Source: Yoonia sp. SS1-5 (lineage in GTDB: Bacteria; Pseudomonadota; Alphaproteobacteria; Rhodobacterales; Rhodobacteraceae). Taken from it: a DNA stretch of 64,000 nt. The first letter of the stretch is position 1. Every line of letters begins with the position of its first letter. The stretch lies in assembly GCF_038443705.2 (NCBI RefSeq), contig NZ_CP151764.2, positions 124,001 to 188,000 on the forward strand, in the 5' to 3' direction. The position numbers and the translations under genes are program-made. Shown piece after piece: positions 41,093 to 49,588 of this stretch. The notes beneath the pieces were generated by a model that had not been told where the DNA came from, did not search any database, and worked only from the letters and a program-made list of their open reading frames with translations.

Positions 41093-42939
41093 CAGCGCCT
41101 CCTTGAACCGGAAATGAACCGCGACGCACCCGGGCGCTTGAGCCCCCGATCAAAGGGCTTTTCCGGGGCATATGCCGGTGGTTGGGGTTCTGCCGCAGGG
41201 GGCGGCGTGGCAGCGGCGGGTGGTGATGGCACAGCCGGTGGGACCGGGGCTGCTGAGGGCGCATCGGCACGTGGTGGTGGCGCTGCAGTTGCATTTGGCA
41301 CGGGTGGCGCTGGCCGTGAAGGCGCAGGCGGCACCGGTGCCTGTGGCGATGCACCAGTCGCTGCAGGGTCGTGATGGCCAATACGTTCGGGTGAGATCTG
41401 CATGTCAGGGCGCTGCACTGGAACGGCGACATGGCTGCGGCCATGTGTGCCTGCGGGCAAACGCTTTGTGCCCGGTGCGGGCGCTGTAGCCGGTGTTCGC
41501 CCTGCAGGCCGTTCGCCAATCTTGCCCTCTTCATCCAAAGCCGTTTCTGGGATTGCCTGGCGCGCCGCATCAGATCCGGTCAGCGAACTTGCCGCTCCAT
41601 CTTCGGCCGACAAACCCCAGCCGGCCTTTTGCGCTGCGACCTGACAGCTTTCTACCAGCGCACAGTTTTTTGCAACACGGCGGTGTGCCTTCATATCGCC
41701 ATCGCTATAAGCGTTCTTGATGCGCAGACTGACCGGATCGATGCCTGCCGCTTCGGCCACGCGATCCATGTGGCACTCAATTGCGAAATCAACACCCGTG
41801 ATGCCAAAGCCACGCATGGCTGTGGCAGGCGTGCGGTTGGTATAAACGCAAAATGTGTTCGCCGCGACATTGGGAATTGAATAAGGGCCCGGCAGGTGCC
41901 CAGTGCCTTTGGTACCGGCATAAGAGCTGAGCCGGGTATAAGCGCCCGCATCAAAGAAACCTGTGAATTGGCGCGCAATGATTGTTCCATCCGCCATCAC
42001 ACCATCCTTGATGCGCCAACGCTCGGCACCCCTGGGCGCGCCAACTTGCATTTCCTCCTCGCGATCCCATTGGAATTTCACCGGCTTGCCCGTTAACATC
42101 GCGCCCAGCACGGCCATTGGTTCGGTAATACTGTCGACCTTGCCGCCAAAGCCGCCGCCCACCGTGCCGCCGATGAAATGCAACCGAGAAGAATTCATAT
42201 TTAGAAGCTTCGCAGTCGTTCCCAGCGAGAAGAACAGCGCCTGCGTGCCAGTATGGCAGACGAAGCGATCCGCTGTTTCTGGTGCCGCAATCGCCCCGCA
42301 AGTTTCTATTGGGGCCTGCTCGATTGGTGACATCTCATATTCGGCCTCGACAATATGGTCTGCTTGAGCAAAGGCTGGCTGGACATCGCCAAAGCGCAGT
42401 TTCACGTGATCGTAGGGGCCATATTCAAATGTGTTGTTAGGATAGGCCGGATTGACTGATGGGGCGCCCGGAGCAATTGCTTCCTCCACGTCCAGTACGT
42501 GTGGCTGCACATCCCAATCAACGCGCACAGCGGCACAGGCAGCGCGCGCTGCAGCCTCAGTCGTGGCGATGATCGCCAGTACAGGTTCCCCGCGGTAGCG
42601 CACGACTTGATCAGACAACATTTGTTCGTCGTCTTTTCCAAAGCCGATTAGAGACAACAGCGTGTTGAGGTTGTGGGGCACATCCGAGGGGCGGACAACG
42701 CGCACAACGCCATTCATCCGTTCCGCAGCTGCAGTATCCACCGCGCGGATACGCGCATGATGATGGGGCGATCGGACACAGCGCATGTGCAAAAGCCCGT
42801 CAAAGAGATGGTCGTCGTAAAAGGCGGTGCGTCCACGCACATGCCCTTCAATGTCTTGTCGCAGCTTCGGTTTGCCAATCTCGTTAAGATTGTCATCGCG
42901 TTCATTTGCGAACAGGTCTTTGCGGAACTCTATACTCAT
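41092..42939 (-). CDS. Molybdenum hydroxylase large subunit, N-terminal half with Pro/Ala tail
   Basis: 615 residues. Residues 1-450 are the N-terminal half of a CoxL/XdhB-type subunit: an a/b hammerhead (QDIEGHVRGRTAFYDDHLFD), FIGGTVGGGFGGKVDSITEP (cofactor loop), and TPATAMRGFGITGVDFAIEC. No CoxL AYxCSFR loop is seen, so CO is not the likely substrate. From about 465 to 600 the chain turns into a disordered Pro/Ala-rich tail (PVPPAPSRPAPPVPNATAAP type), then RRR. The tail is in frame and has normal codon use, so it is not an obvious frameshift. Couples to the C-terminal half gene. Confidence 0.88.
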   Translation of the reverse strand: MSIEFRKDLFANERDDNLNEIGKPKLRQDIEGHVRGRTAFYDDHLFDGLLHMRCVRSPHHHARIRAVDTAAAERMNGVVRVVRPSDVPHNLNTLLSLIGFGKDDEQMLSDQVVRYRGEPVLAIIATTEAAARAACAAVRVDWDVQPHVLDVEEAIAPGAPSVNPAYPNNTFEYGPYDHVKLRFGDVQPAFAQADHIVEAEYEMSPIEQAPIETCGAIAAPETADRFVCHTGTQALFFSLGTTAKLLNMNSSRLHFIGGTVGGGFGGKVDSITEPMAVLGAMLTGKPVKFQWDREEEMQVGAPRGAERWRIKDGVMADGTIIARQFTGFFDAGAYTRLSSYAGTKGTGHLPGPYSIPNVAANTFCVYTNRTPATAMRGFGITGVDFAIECHMDRVAEAAGIDPVSLRIKNAYSDGDMKAHRRVAKNCALVESCQVAAQKAGWGLSAEDGAASSLTGSDAARQAIPETALDEEGKIGERPAGRTPATAPAPGTKRLPAGTHGRSHVAVPVQRPDMQISPERIGHHDPAATGASPQAPVPPAPSRPAPPVPNATAAPPPRADAPSAAPVPPAVPSPPAAATPPPAAEPQPPAYAPEKPFDRGLKRPGASRFISGSRRR

Positions 42940-43421
42940 GCGATTGCCCGCCCCTGAATTCGGTTGGCCGCATCAAGGATTGCATCGATAATCGGGTCAT
43001 ATCCGGTGCAGCGGCACAGATTACCGCTGATCGCCTCGATCACCTCTTCACGGCTAGGGCGCGGGTTGTGATCCAGTAGCGCCTTTGCAGCCATCAACAT
43101 ACCGCCAGTACAAAAGCCACATTGTGCGGCAAAGCCTTCGGCAAAGGCCGCTTGAAGCGGGTGCAAATCTGCACCGGGCGCCAGCCCCCCGTTTGTTGAG
43201 ATCGCCGCACCTTCTGCCGCCTGGGCAAGTACCAGACACGACAGATGCGGCGCGCCATCAATCAGCACCGTGCAGGCCCCACAGGTGCCTTGACCACATC
43301 CAAACTTGGGCGACAGATCACCTGCCTCACGGCGCAGCGCCTCAAGCAGGTTCTGGCCAGGATCGACAAAAATGCCGGTCTCTGCACCGTTGAGCGTAAA
43401 GGTGACGGGTGTCTTTGGCAT
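42936..43421 (-). CDS. [2Fe-2S] subunit of the molybdenum hydroxylase
   Basis: 161 residues. Plant-type [2Fe-2S] ligands Cys42, Cys47, Cys50 and Cys62 (FGCGQGTCGACTV, LSC) and the second cluster Cys101, Cys104, Cys135, Cys137 (CGFCTGG, LCRCTGY) are all in place, as in CoxS/XdhC-type small subunits. It carries electrons from the molybdenum site to FAD. Start and stop overlap the FAD and large-subunit genes. No twin-arginine signal, so the enzyme is cytoplasmic. Confidence 0.95.
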   Translation of the reverse strand: MPKTPVTFTLNGAETGIFVDPGQNLLEALRREAGDLSPKFGCGQGTCGACTVLIDGAPHLSCLVLAQAAEGAAISTNGGLAPGADLHPLQAAFAEGFAAQCGFCTGGMLMAAKALLDHNPRPSREEVIEAISGNLCRCTGYDPIIDAILDAANRIQGRAIA

Positions 43422-44206
43422 CAGGTTTCTCCCAACAATAAGCGGCGCAGGTGAATGGGTGCGACCTCGCGCCGATACCAGGCACTGGCCAGCGCATCAT
43501 CGGCAGGGTTCAGATCATTGGTGCAAGCGGCGCAGGCTGCGGCAACACCGCCAACGTCAAGCGTCGCACCCGCAAGTGCTGCCTCTGCTGCCTTAGCCCG
43601 CAGCGGTGTTGCCCCCATCGCACCAAAAGTGATCCGGGCCGACAGCACCTGCCGACCTGATCCGTTGATCAGCACCGCAATGGACAAAACCGACACACCC
43701 TTGGGTTTTGTCCGCGCAACCTTGGCAAAGCGCAACGCCTCGCCACGCGGCGGATCAATCAGCACAGCGGCGACGACGCCGCGCGCGTTGGCGCGATTTG
43801 CCAAAAACACTTCGATATCCTCAGTGCGACCGTCGGCCCACTGCACCTGTGCACCAATCGCCAAAAGCGCCGTCGTAAAGTCACCATAGGGATGTGGGGC
43901 AAAAAGATTACCGCCGACAGTCGCCATGTTCCGAATGGCCGGCCCCCCGATAGCACGGGCCGCAGGTGCCAATGCAGCCAATTCAGGTGCGGCGATCACC
44001 TGCGACATACTCACGCCCGCACCCAGCGAAACCTGGCCACCCACCCGCCCGATCTGTCGGAAGGCCGGGTCGGTAATACGCAGGATTTTCGGCACTTCCT
44101 GCGGGGCGTAATTCACCTGGCGCATCAAAAGCGTGCCACCTGCCAGAACCTGACCCTCTACCTGCCCGGCGGCGCTGAGTGATTGAATGGTCTGCACCTC
44201 TGTCAT
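43421..44206 (-). CDS. FAD-binding subunit of the molybdenum hydroxylase
   Basis: 261 residues, CoxM type. The two FAD loops read AGGTLLMRQVN (about 22-32) and ATVGGNLFAPHPYGDF (about 94-109); the second is usually TIGGNIA, so His-Pro-Tyr here is a small variation. The C-terminal CO_deh_flav_C region follows (ITFGAMGATPLRAKAAEAAL). It passes electrons from the Fe-S subunit to an acceptor. One base overlap with the Fe-S gene and an ATGA overlap with the SRPBCC gene upstream. Confidence 0.92.
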   Translation of the reverse strand: MTEVQTIQSLSAAGQVEGQVLAGGTLLMRQVNYAPQEVPKILRITDPAFRQIGRVGGQVSLGAGVSMSQVIAAPELAALAPAARAIGGPAIRNMATVGGNLFAPHPYGDFTTALLAIGAQVQWADGRTEDIEVFLANRANARGVVAAVLIDPPRGEALRFAKVARTKPKGVSVLSIAVLINGSGRQVLSARITFGAMGATPLRAKAAEAALAGATLDVGGVAAACAACTNDLNPADDALASAWYRREVAPIHLRRLLLGET

Positions 44207-44649
44207 GCGTGCTCCAATTCCAGTTGCGCCCGGATTGCATCAAAACCGGACATGTAAATGCTCTCACCCACCAAGTCGGACAGTTCGGCCTCTTGTCCTT
44301 TGGGCGTGTCAAAACGGCTTTCCCATTCCCAAAAGGTGGCGTCGGTGTCGGTGACCGGCGTCAAACGTACATGGGCGACGTAATTCAGCAGTGGAATGGG
44401 GGTGTCCAACAGGCAGTAAGAAAAGGCAGTTTCCATGTCTGACAGGGTTAACAGCTGCTCGCGCAGCTCACCCCCATCCTGCAGTTGGAAACGCCGCACG
44501 CAACCGACCTTGTCGGATGGGTGGCCGCGTTCGATCTGACTGGCCGCTACGGCAGGGTGCCAGCGATCATGACCATTGAAATCGCGCACGATTTCCCAGA
44601 CCGCATCTATCGGTGCCTCCAGTATGGTGCTGCGATAAACCTTGACCAC
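44203..44649 (-). CDS. SRPBCC-family protein, first copy
   Basis: 148 residues with the START/Bet v1-like order: ILEAPIDAVWEIVRDFNGHDRWHPAV (11-36), DKVGCVRRFQLQDGGELREQL, FSYCLLDTPIPLLNYVAHVRL, WEWESRFD. SRPBCC proteins bind hydrophobic ligands; CoxG, found with CO dehydrogenase-type genes, belongs to this fold. It is similar along its length to the protein encoded at 44845-45282, so the two arose by duplication or form a heterodimer. Its stop overlaps the FAD subunit start. Confidence 0.85.
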   Translation of the reverse strand: MVKVYRSTILEAPIDAVWEIVRDFNGHDRWHPAVAASQIERGHPSDKVGCVRRFQLQDGGELREQLLTLSDMETAFSYCLLDTPIPLLNYVAHVRLTPVTDTDATFWEWESRFDTPKGQEAELSDLVGESIYMSGFDAIRAQLELEHA

Positions 44650-44661
44650 GATAACCCCCGC

Positions 44662-44820
44662 CTACTCTGCCAAGACCACGGTGGCATGATCAAAAGTAAT
44701 GACCTGCATACACATCCGCCGATCACGGCGCCCGAAAGTTGGCACCGTGTTGCCCTGCGCCGCCGCGAAAGCCGCACTGGCATCAGGTACGACCATCCGT
44801 TCTGTCATTAGCACGCCCAT
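44662..44820 (-). CDS. 52-residue protein between two SRPBCC genes
   Basis: A frame from ATG 44820 to TAG 44664 has an excellent ribosome site (GGGAGGCCAAC before the ATG) and fills the gap between the SRPBCC genes, 12 bases from the next start. The chain (MGVLMTERMVVPDASAAFAA at the start, then a basic RRDRRMC stretch and CMQVITFDHATVVLAE at the end) matches nothing I recognise. A small subunit or a leader peptide is possible. Confidence 0.5.
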   Translation of the reverse strand: MGVLMTERMVVPDASAAFAAAQGNTVPTFGRRDRRMCMQVITFDHATVVLAE

Positions 44821-44844
44821 GTTGGCCTCCCGATCATCCGTGAA

Positions 44845-45282
44845 TTAACCGCCGAAATGACGCTTGAGGGCGTCAAATCCGCCCTGAAATACGTTGCCAC
44901 CGATGCCCGCGACCAGGTCATCCTCGTCACTGAGGTCGCAGGAAAACTCCGCTGACCACTCAGCAAATGTGCGTGCCCCGTCGGTGACCGGCGTCAAACG
45001 CAGCGTCGCTACGTAATCACTCAAAGGCATGGGGCTTTCGAGGATCGCATAGGTGGTGAACATATCGTAGTCCGATAGACCCAACAGCTGCTCTCGCAGG
45101 TTGTCGCCATTCTGCAGGTTGAAATTTCGGATGCAGCCCACCTTGTCAGATGGCAATGCGTCCTCGATCCGGCTGTTGCGAATGCGCGGGTGCCATTTGG
45201 GCAAAGCGTTGAAGTCGCGAATGCGCTCCCAAACCCGTTCGGCAGACGCATTGATCACGGATGAGACAAAGACACGGGCCAT
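44845..45282 (-). CDS. SRPBCC-family protein, second copy
   Basis: 145 residues. It parallels the 44203-44649 product block by block: VINASAERVWERIRDFNALPKWHPRI, DKVGCIRNFNLQNGDNLREQL, YAILESPMPLSDYVATLRL, FAEWSAEF. The ends diverge most. It shares a base with the stop of the large flotillin-like gene upstream. As a ligand-binding fold beside a molybdenum hydroxylase, it may bring a hydrophobic substrate or act in maturation; both are inferences. Confidence 0.85.
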   Translation of the reverse strand: MARVFVSSVINASAERVWERIRDFNALPKWHPRIRNSRIEDALPSDKVGCIRNFNLQNGDNLREQLLGLSDYDMFTTYAILESPMPLSDYVATLRLTPVTDGARTFAEWSAEFSCDLSDEDDLVAGIGGNVFQGGFDALKRHFGG

Positions 45283-48200
45283 CAGGATTTATCCCCCTTG
45301 GACTTGTCTTGCTGCGCTTTGGCTCGCGCGATTTCCGAATTGGCCCGCGTCATGTCAGACGCATTGCGGAAAATGTCCGACTTACCCATGTCCTTGGCAT
45401 CGATGCCGATCTCCTTCATCAGACTATCAACGAAGGGGGCCTGGACGCGATAACGCAGCGCGCTGTTCATCACCTCATCGGTGGGACTGGGTGCATCGGC
45501 GCCGCCACCGCCGCCCGAACCACCGCCGTTCGCCCAGTCAAGCCCTTGCGTGCCCGACCCGCCCAGCTGCATGATTTTGATATCGCTGACATTTTCTAGC
45601 GGCTTGGCGCTGGCAGCAATAATGCCTTCGACATGCTCCAGCATCTTGCGACGGAAGATCGCGTGGCGCGCATCGTCCGTCAGTACGTTTTCTGCCTCGT
45701 TGATCAATCGCTGCGCCTCGGCTTCGACGGCGGTGCGAACCTTTTCGGCATCGGCAATCACGCGGGTACGCTCTGCCTCTTTTTCAGCACGTAGAATATC
45801 GAGGCTCTTCTCGCGGCTGACGCTTTCAGTCTCTGCAGCAGTCTTGGCCTTCTCGGCAGCCTCCAGCGCATATGCTTTGGCATTCTCAGCCTCAACTGCG
45901 GCAGCACTTTCATCCAGCGATTTCTGGTAGAGCGCGATGGCCTTTTCCATCCCGGCCTCTTCGACTGCCCTTTCGCGCGCTATTTCGAGGCGGCGGCGCT
46001 CAGTCTGATGTCCAATGCGGGCATCATCCAGTCCCCGTTCGCTGGCAATTCTTGCACGCTCGACGTCTTCCTGGCTTGCGATCTCTGCTTCGCGCAGGGC
46101 CTGAACCCGCGCGATTTCTAGCTGTTCAAGCACCTTCTTGCGTTCCAGTTTCTTGGCGTCAATTTCCTGCTCGGCTAGGATACGTTCGGCGTCGACTGTT
46201 TTTGCCTTGGCCACGCGGGCAGCTTCTATTGCGGTATCAGCCGCAATCTGTGCGGCATCCATTGCCTTGTTGCGCTCGATTTCCAGACTGCGTATCCGCT
46301 CGTCACGGGCAATTTTCTCGGCGGATGTTTCGGCCTCCTTCTCGATCCGCTGCTGATCCACCAAACGACGAGAGCTGATTTCAGCGGCCTCCACTGCTTC
46401 TTGCTTTTCGATCTCGCGGGATCGAATTTCAGCATCTTTCGCGATCTGAGCAGCGCGGGTGCGCTTTTCCTCGGCGATCCGCGCCTGTGCCACCTCTTCG
46501 GTCGCACTGACGTTGGCGACGTCAACGGCTCGGTTGCGGGCGATCTCGCGCTCTCGCAAGTCTTGCTCATAGGCGATCCGGTCGGCCGCAACTTTTTTCT
46601 CCTTGGCGATGCGTGCGGCCTCTGTTGCCTCGGACTTGGCAATCTCCAGCGCCTCGACTGCGCGGGCGCGGGCCAGATCACGTTCGGTCGTCGCTTCCTC
46701 GCTTTCAATGCGCTTCACCGTCAGGCGCGCATCTTGCTCAATTCGCTTGGCTTCGACCTCTTCGCGGGCGGCAACCTCGGCTTCATCGAGCGCCTGATTA
46801 CGTGAAATCTCAAGCTCTCGCGTTGCCCTCTCAAAGGCGATGCGGTCGGCCATGATCTTTTTCTGCTTGGCAATTTCGGCGGCCTCAGTTGCTAGGGCGC
46901 GCGCGATCTCCATGCCCTCGACAGCCTTCACGCGGGCCACGTCGCGTTCTTTGGTGGTTTCTTCGCTTTCGATCCGGCGCACGGCAATCGCTGCTTCTTG
47001 GGCAATGCGCTGCGCCTCGACTGCCTCTTTTGAAGCGATCTCGGCCTCGTCTATTGCTTGGTTGCGGGTGATCTCAAGCGCACGAATGCGCTCTTCCTGC
47101 GCGATACGCTCTTTGGATGTGGATTCCGCGGCCTCGATCTGCTGTGCGTCCAATACACGCTGCCGTTCAATCTCTTTGGCGCGGGTGTCCTGCTCGGCGC
47201 TGATGCGTTCGGCAGCCAAGGCTTTCTCGCGGGCAATTCGCGCGGCTTCCGTGGCTTGCTGGCTGGCGATTTCAGCCGCGTCCAGTGCCTTTTGCCGCGC
47301 AATTTCCAGCTCACGCGTGGCCTGATCGCTCCTAATGCGATCAGCATTCACGGTCCGCTCTTGCGCGATCCGTAGTTTCTCTGCCGCCTCTTGCGCGCCA
47401 ATTGTTGCCTCATCGACCGCAAGATTGCGAGCGATCTCGTGCTCGCGGGTCGAACGTTCAAGCGCGATACGGGCTTCGGTGATCTCACGTTCCTGCGCGA
47501 TGCGGGCCTTCTCAATCACCTCACGTGCGGCGATATCGGCCTCGTCGACAATCCGTTGGCGTTCGATTTCTTTTGACTGCGTGTCCTGATCCTTGGCGAT
47601 CCGCGCTTCGGTCAGGTTCTTGTCCTGGGCGATGCGGGCCTTCTCAATCGCCTCTTTGGCGGCAATATCAGCGGCCTGCGTGTCCTTGTCGGTCTTGATC
47701 CGGGTTTCGGCGAGAACCTTTTCTTGCGTGATACGTGCCTTTTCCACCGCCTCGCGGGCAGAAACCTCTGCCTCGTCGATGGTTTTTTGACGCTCGATCT
47801 CCTGCTGACGGATCTTACGTTCCGAGGCGATACGCGCCTCAGCAATCATCTCATCATTGGCGATGCGGGCTTTCTCAATCGCTTCCTTACTGGTCAGCGT
47901 CGCTTCTTCGCCCTCTTTCTCGCGCTCGCTACGTTCCTTGGCCAACTCTGCGCGTTGTTGCGCGCGGCGGAATTCAACGTCGCGTTCCTGTTCCAGACGC
48001 GCCTCTTCGCTTTCGCGCTCGATGGCAAGCGTCTCTTTCTCTGCTTGCAGATTGCGCTCGCGGATTTTGATCATCGTGTCCTGTTCGATGTCATTGCGCA
48101 GCTTGCGACGCGCTTCCACGGATTCGATGACACTGGTCAGGCCGATGGCGTCAAATTGATTGGACGGATTGAAATACTGAATATCGGTCTGATCGATATC

Positions 48201-48749
48201 AGTGATCGCCACGCTTTCCAGCTCCAGCCCGTTCTTGTCCAACCCTTCCTGCGCAAGCTCGGCCACCCGGGCAGTCACTGTGGTGCGTTTCATATGCAGA
48301 TCGTTCAACGTCATCTCAGCGGCGACAGTCCGCAACGCGCTGATGAACTTGCCCGACAGCAAGCGATGCAAGCTCTCAGGTTCCAGCGTCCGCCGCCCCA
48401 TGGTCGCAGCAGCAAGACTGACCGCAGCGGGGGTGCCACGGACCCGGACATAGAATTCAGCGTCCACATCGACACGCAGGTTGTCGGCAGTGATAAGCGC
48501 CTCTTCCTTCTCCCGAGAGATCGCCAGATCCAGCGAGTTCATGTTCACCGGCGTGATATCGTGGATAATTGGCCAGACGAATGCGCCGCCATCGATCACC
48601 ACCCTTTCGCCCCGAAACCCGGTACGCACAAAGGCTACTTCCTTGGTTGAACGACGATAAAGCCAGTTCATCACCCAATAGAGGATGAACACGACGATCA
48701 CGGCCATGATCAGCCATAAGATGAGTTGTCCGATAATTTGTCCGGTCAT
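45282..48749 (-). CDS. Giant flotillin-like (SPFH) protein with 44-residue repeats
   Basis: 1155 residues from the ATG at 48749 (GAGGAG upstream); the frame stays open to 48965 inside the preceding gene. Residues 4-30 form a membrane helix; about 35-210 are an SPFH/PHB domain (EVAFVRTGFRGERVVIDGGA, DNLRVDVDAEFYVRV, TLNDLHMKRTTVTARVAELA). From about 300 to 950 it is one long coiled coil built from a unit beginning EIxRxxAxDEAEI. Most units are 44 residues, two are 33, so the basic step is 11 residues. The end has a Gly-rich segment and a basic tail. Flotillins organise membrane domains; usual length is 430-700. A role in holding the transporter or hydroxylase is a guess. Confidence 0.85.
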   Translation of the reverse strand: MTGQIIGQLILWLIMAVIVVFILYWVMNWLYRRSTKEVAFVRTGFRGERVVIDGGAFVWPIIHDITPVNMNSLDLAISREKEEALITADNLRVDVDAEFYVRVRGTPAAVSLAAATMGRRTLEPESLHRLLSGKFISALRTVAAEMTLNDLHMKRTTVTARVAELAQEGLDKNGLELESVAITDIDQTDIQYFNPSNQFDAIGLTSVIESVEARRKLRNDIEQDTMIKIRERNLQAEKETLAIERESEEARLEQERDVEFRRAQQRAELAKERSEREKEGEEATLTSKEAIEKARIANDEMIAEARIASERKIRQQEIERQKTIDEAEVSAREAVEKARITQEKVLAETRIKTDKDTQAADIAAKEAIEKARIAQDKNLTEARIAKDQDTQSKEIERQRIVDEADIAAREVIEKARIAQEREITEARIALERSTREHEIARNLAVDEATIGAQEAAEKLRIAQERTVNADRIRSDQATRELEIARQKALDAAEIASQQATEAARIAREKALAAERISAEQDTRAKEIERQRVLDAQQIEAAESTSKERIAQEERIRALEITRNQAIDEAEIASKEAVEAQRIAQEAAIAVRRIESEETTKERDVARVKAVEGMEIARALATEAAEIAKQKKIMADRIAFERATRELEISRNQALDEAEVAAREEVEAKRIEQDARLTVKRIESEEATTERDLARARAVEALEIAKSEATEAARIAKEKKVAADRIAYEQDLREREIARNRAVDVANVSATEEVAQARIAEEKRTRAAQIAKDAEIRSREIEKQEAVEAAEISSRRLVDQQRIEKEAETSAEKIARDERIRSLEIERNKAMDAAQIAADTAIEAARVAKAKTVDAERILAEQEIDAKKLERKKVLEQLEIARVQALREAEIASQEDVERARIASERGLDDARIGHQTERRRLEIARERAVEEAGMEKAIALYQKSLDESAAAVEAENAKAYALEAAEKAKTAAETESVSREKSLDILRAEKEAERTRVIADAEKVRTAVEAEAQRLINEAENVLTDDARHAIFRRKMLEHVEGIIAASAKPLENVSDIKIMQLGGSGTQGLDWANGGGSGGGGGADAPSPTDEVMNSALRYRVQAPFVDSLMKEIGIDAKDMGKSDIFRNASDMTRANSEIARAKAQQDKSKGDKS

Positions 48750-48760
48750 GAGATGTCTCC

Positions 48761-49585
48761 TCAGCGTCCGATTTTCTTGAACGCGGCGGTTTGCTCGCGC
48801 AGCGCAATTTCTGTGGGCAGACGCTCCATCGAGGACGCCCCGTAAAAGCCATGGCAGTGTCTGGTGTTCTTGAGCACGAAGTCCGCATCTTCGGGCATGG
48901 CCACTGGCCCGCCGTGGACCAGCACAATGATATCCGGGTTGACCTTGAGCGCGGCAGCGGCCCAAGTGTCTGTCAGCTCAGGTGCCTGCTCCAGTGTGAC
49001 GGCCGTATCCGCACCGATGGCACCGCCCGTGGTCAATCCAAGATGCACCACGATGATGTCCGCGCCTGCTTCGGCCATGGCTGTCGCGTCATCTTCGGAG
49101 AAGACATAAGGCGTTGTGAGCATGTCCCGTTCATGCGCCAGGCGGATCATCTTAATCTCGTGGGCGTAACCCATCCCGGTTTCTTCCAAATTCTGGCGGA
49201 AGGTCCCGTCGATCAATCCAACGGTTGGAAAATTCTGTACCCCCGAAAAGCCTGCAGCTTTCACCTCGTCGAGGAACTTTGGCATCAGGCGAAAGGGGTC
49301 CGTTGCACAGACACCCGCCAGCACAGGCGTCTTACTGACGACGGGCAGTACCTCGCCGGCCATTTCCATCACAACGCCATTGGCGTCGCCATAAGGCATC
49401 AACCCGGCCAGCGATCCGCGCCCGGCCATGCGGTAGCGGCCCGAGTTATAGATGACGATCAGGTCAATCCCGCCTGCCTCTTCGCATTTGGCGCTAAGCC
49501 CCGTACCGGCACCGCCGCCGATGATCGGCTCACCCGCATCGCGCATTGCACGAAATCTCGTCATCAGCTTGGCACGATCAAACAT
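48761..49585 (-). CDS. TIM-barrel phosphoenolpyruvate hydrolase-family protein
   Basis: 274 residues of the PEP-hydrolase-like TIM-barrel family (PF09370 type): [109 protein letters not shown]. This domain is the partner of UPF0261 in the plant Tm-1 protein. Here the UPF0261 domain is on the gene directly upstream (3 bases away), fused to an ABC ATPase. The reaction is not established for this group. Confidence 0.85.
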   Translation of the reverse strand: MFDRAKLMTRFRAMRDAGEPIIGGGAGTGLSAKCEEAGGIDLIVIYNSGRYRMAGRGSLAGLMPYGDANGVVMEMAGEVLPVVSKTPVLAGVCATDPFRLMPKFLDEVKAAGFSGVQNFPTVGLIDGTFRQNLEETGMGYAHEIKMIRLAHERDMLTTPYVFSEDDATAMAEAGADIIVVHLGLTTGGAIGADTAVTLEQAPELTDTWAAAALKVNPDIIVLVHGGPVAMPEDADFVLKNTRHCHGFYGASSMERLPTEIALREQTAAFKKIGR

Positions 49586-49588
49586 GTA

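Noticed and set aside
40055..43421. True aerobic CO dehydrogenase (coxMSL)
   Set aside because: The CoxL active-site loop AYxCSFR is not found, and the large subunit is split; the subunit layout only resembles CoxMSL.
45980..47880. Regular direct repeats that looked at first like a CRISPR or tandem array
   Set aside because: The period is 132 bases (44 codons), the copies are diverged at the DNA level, and they encode a coiled coil. No spacers exist.
47724..48650. 308-residue plus-strand frame inside the flotillin-like gene
   Set aside because: It mirrors the repeat region on the opposite strand, has no family features, and the minus-strand protein has clear domains.
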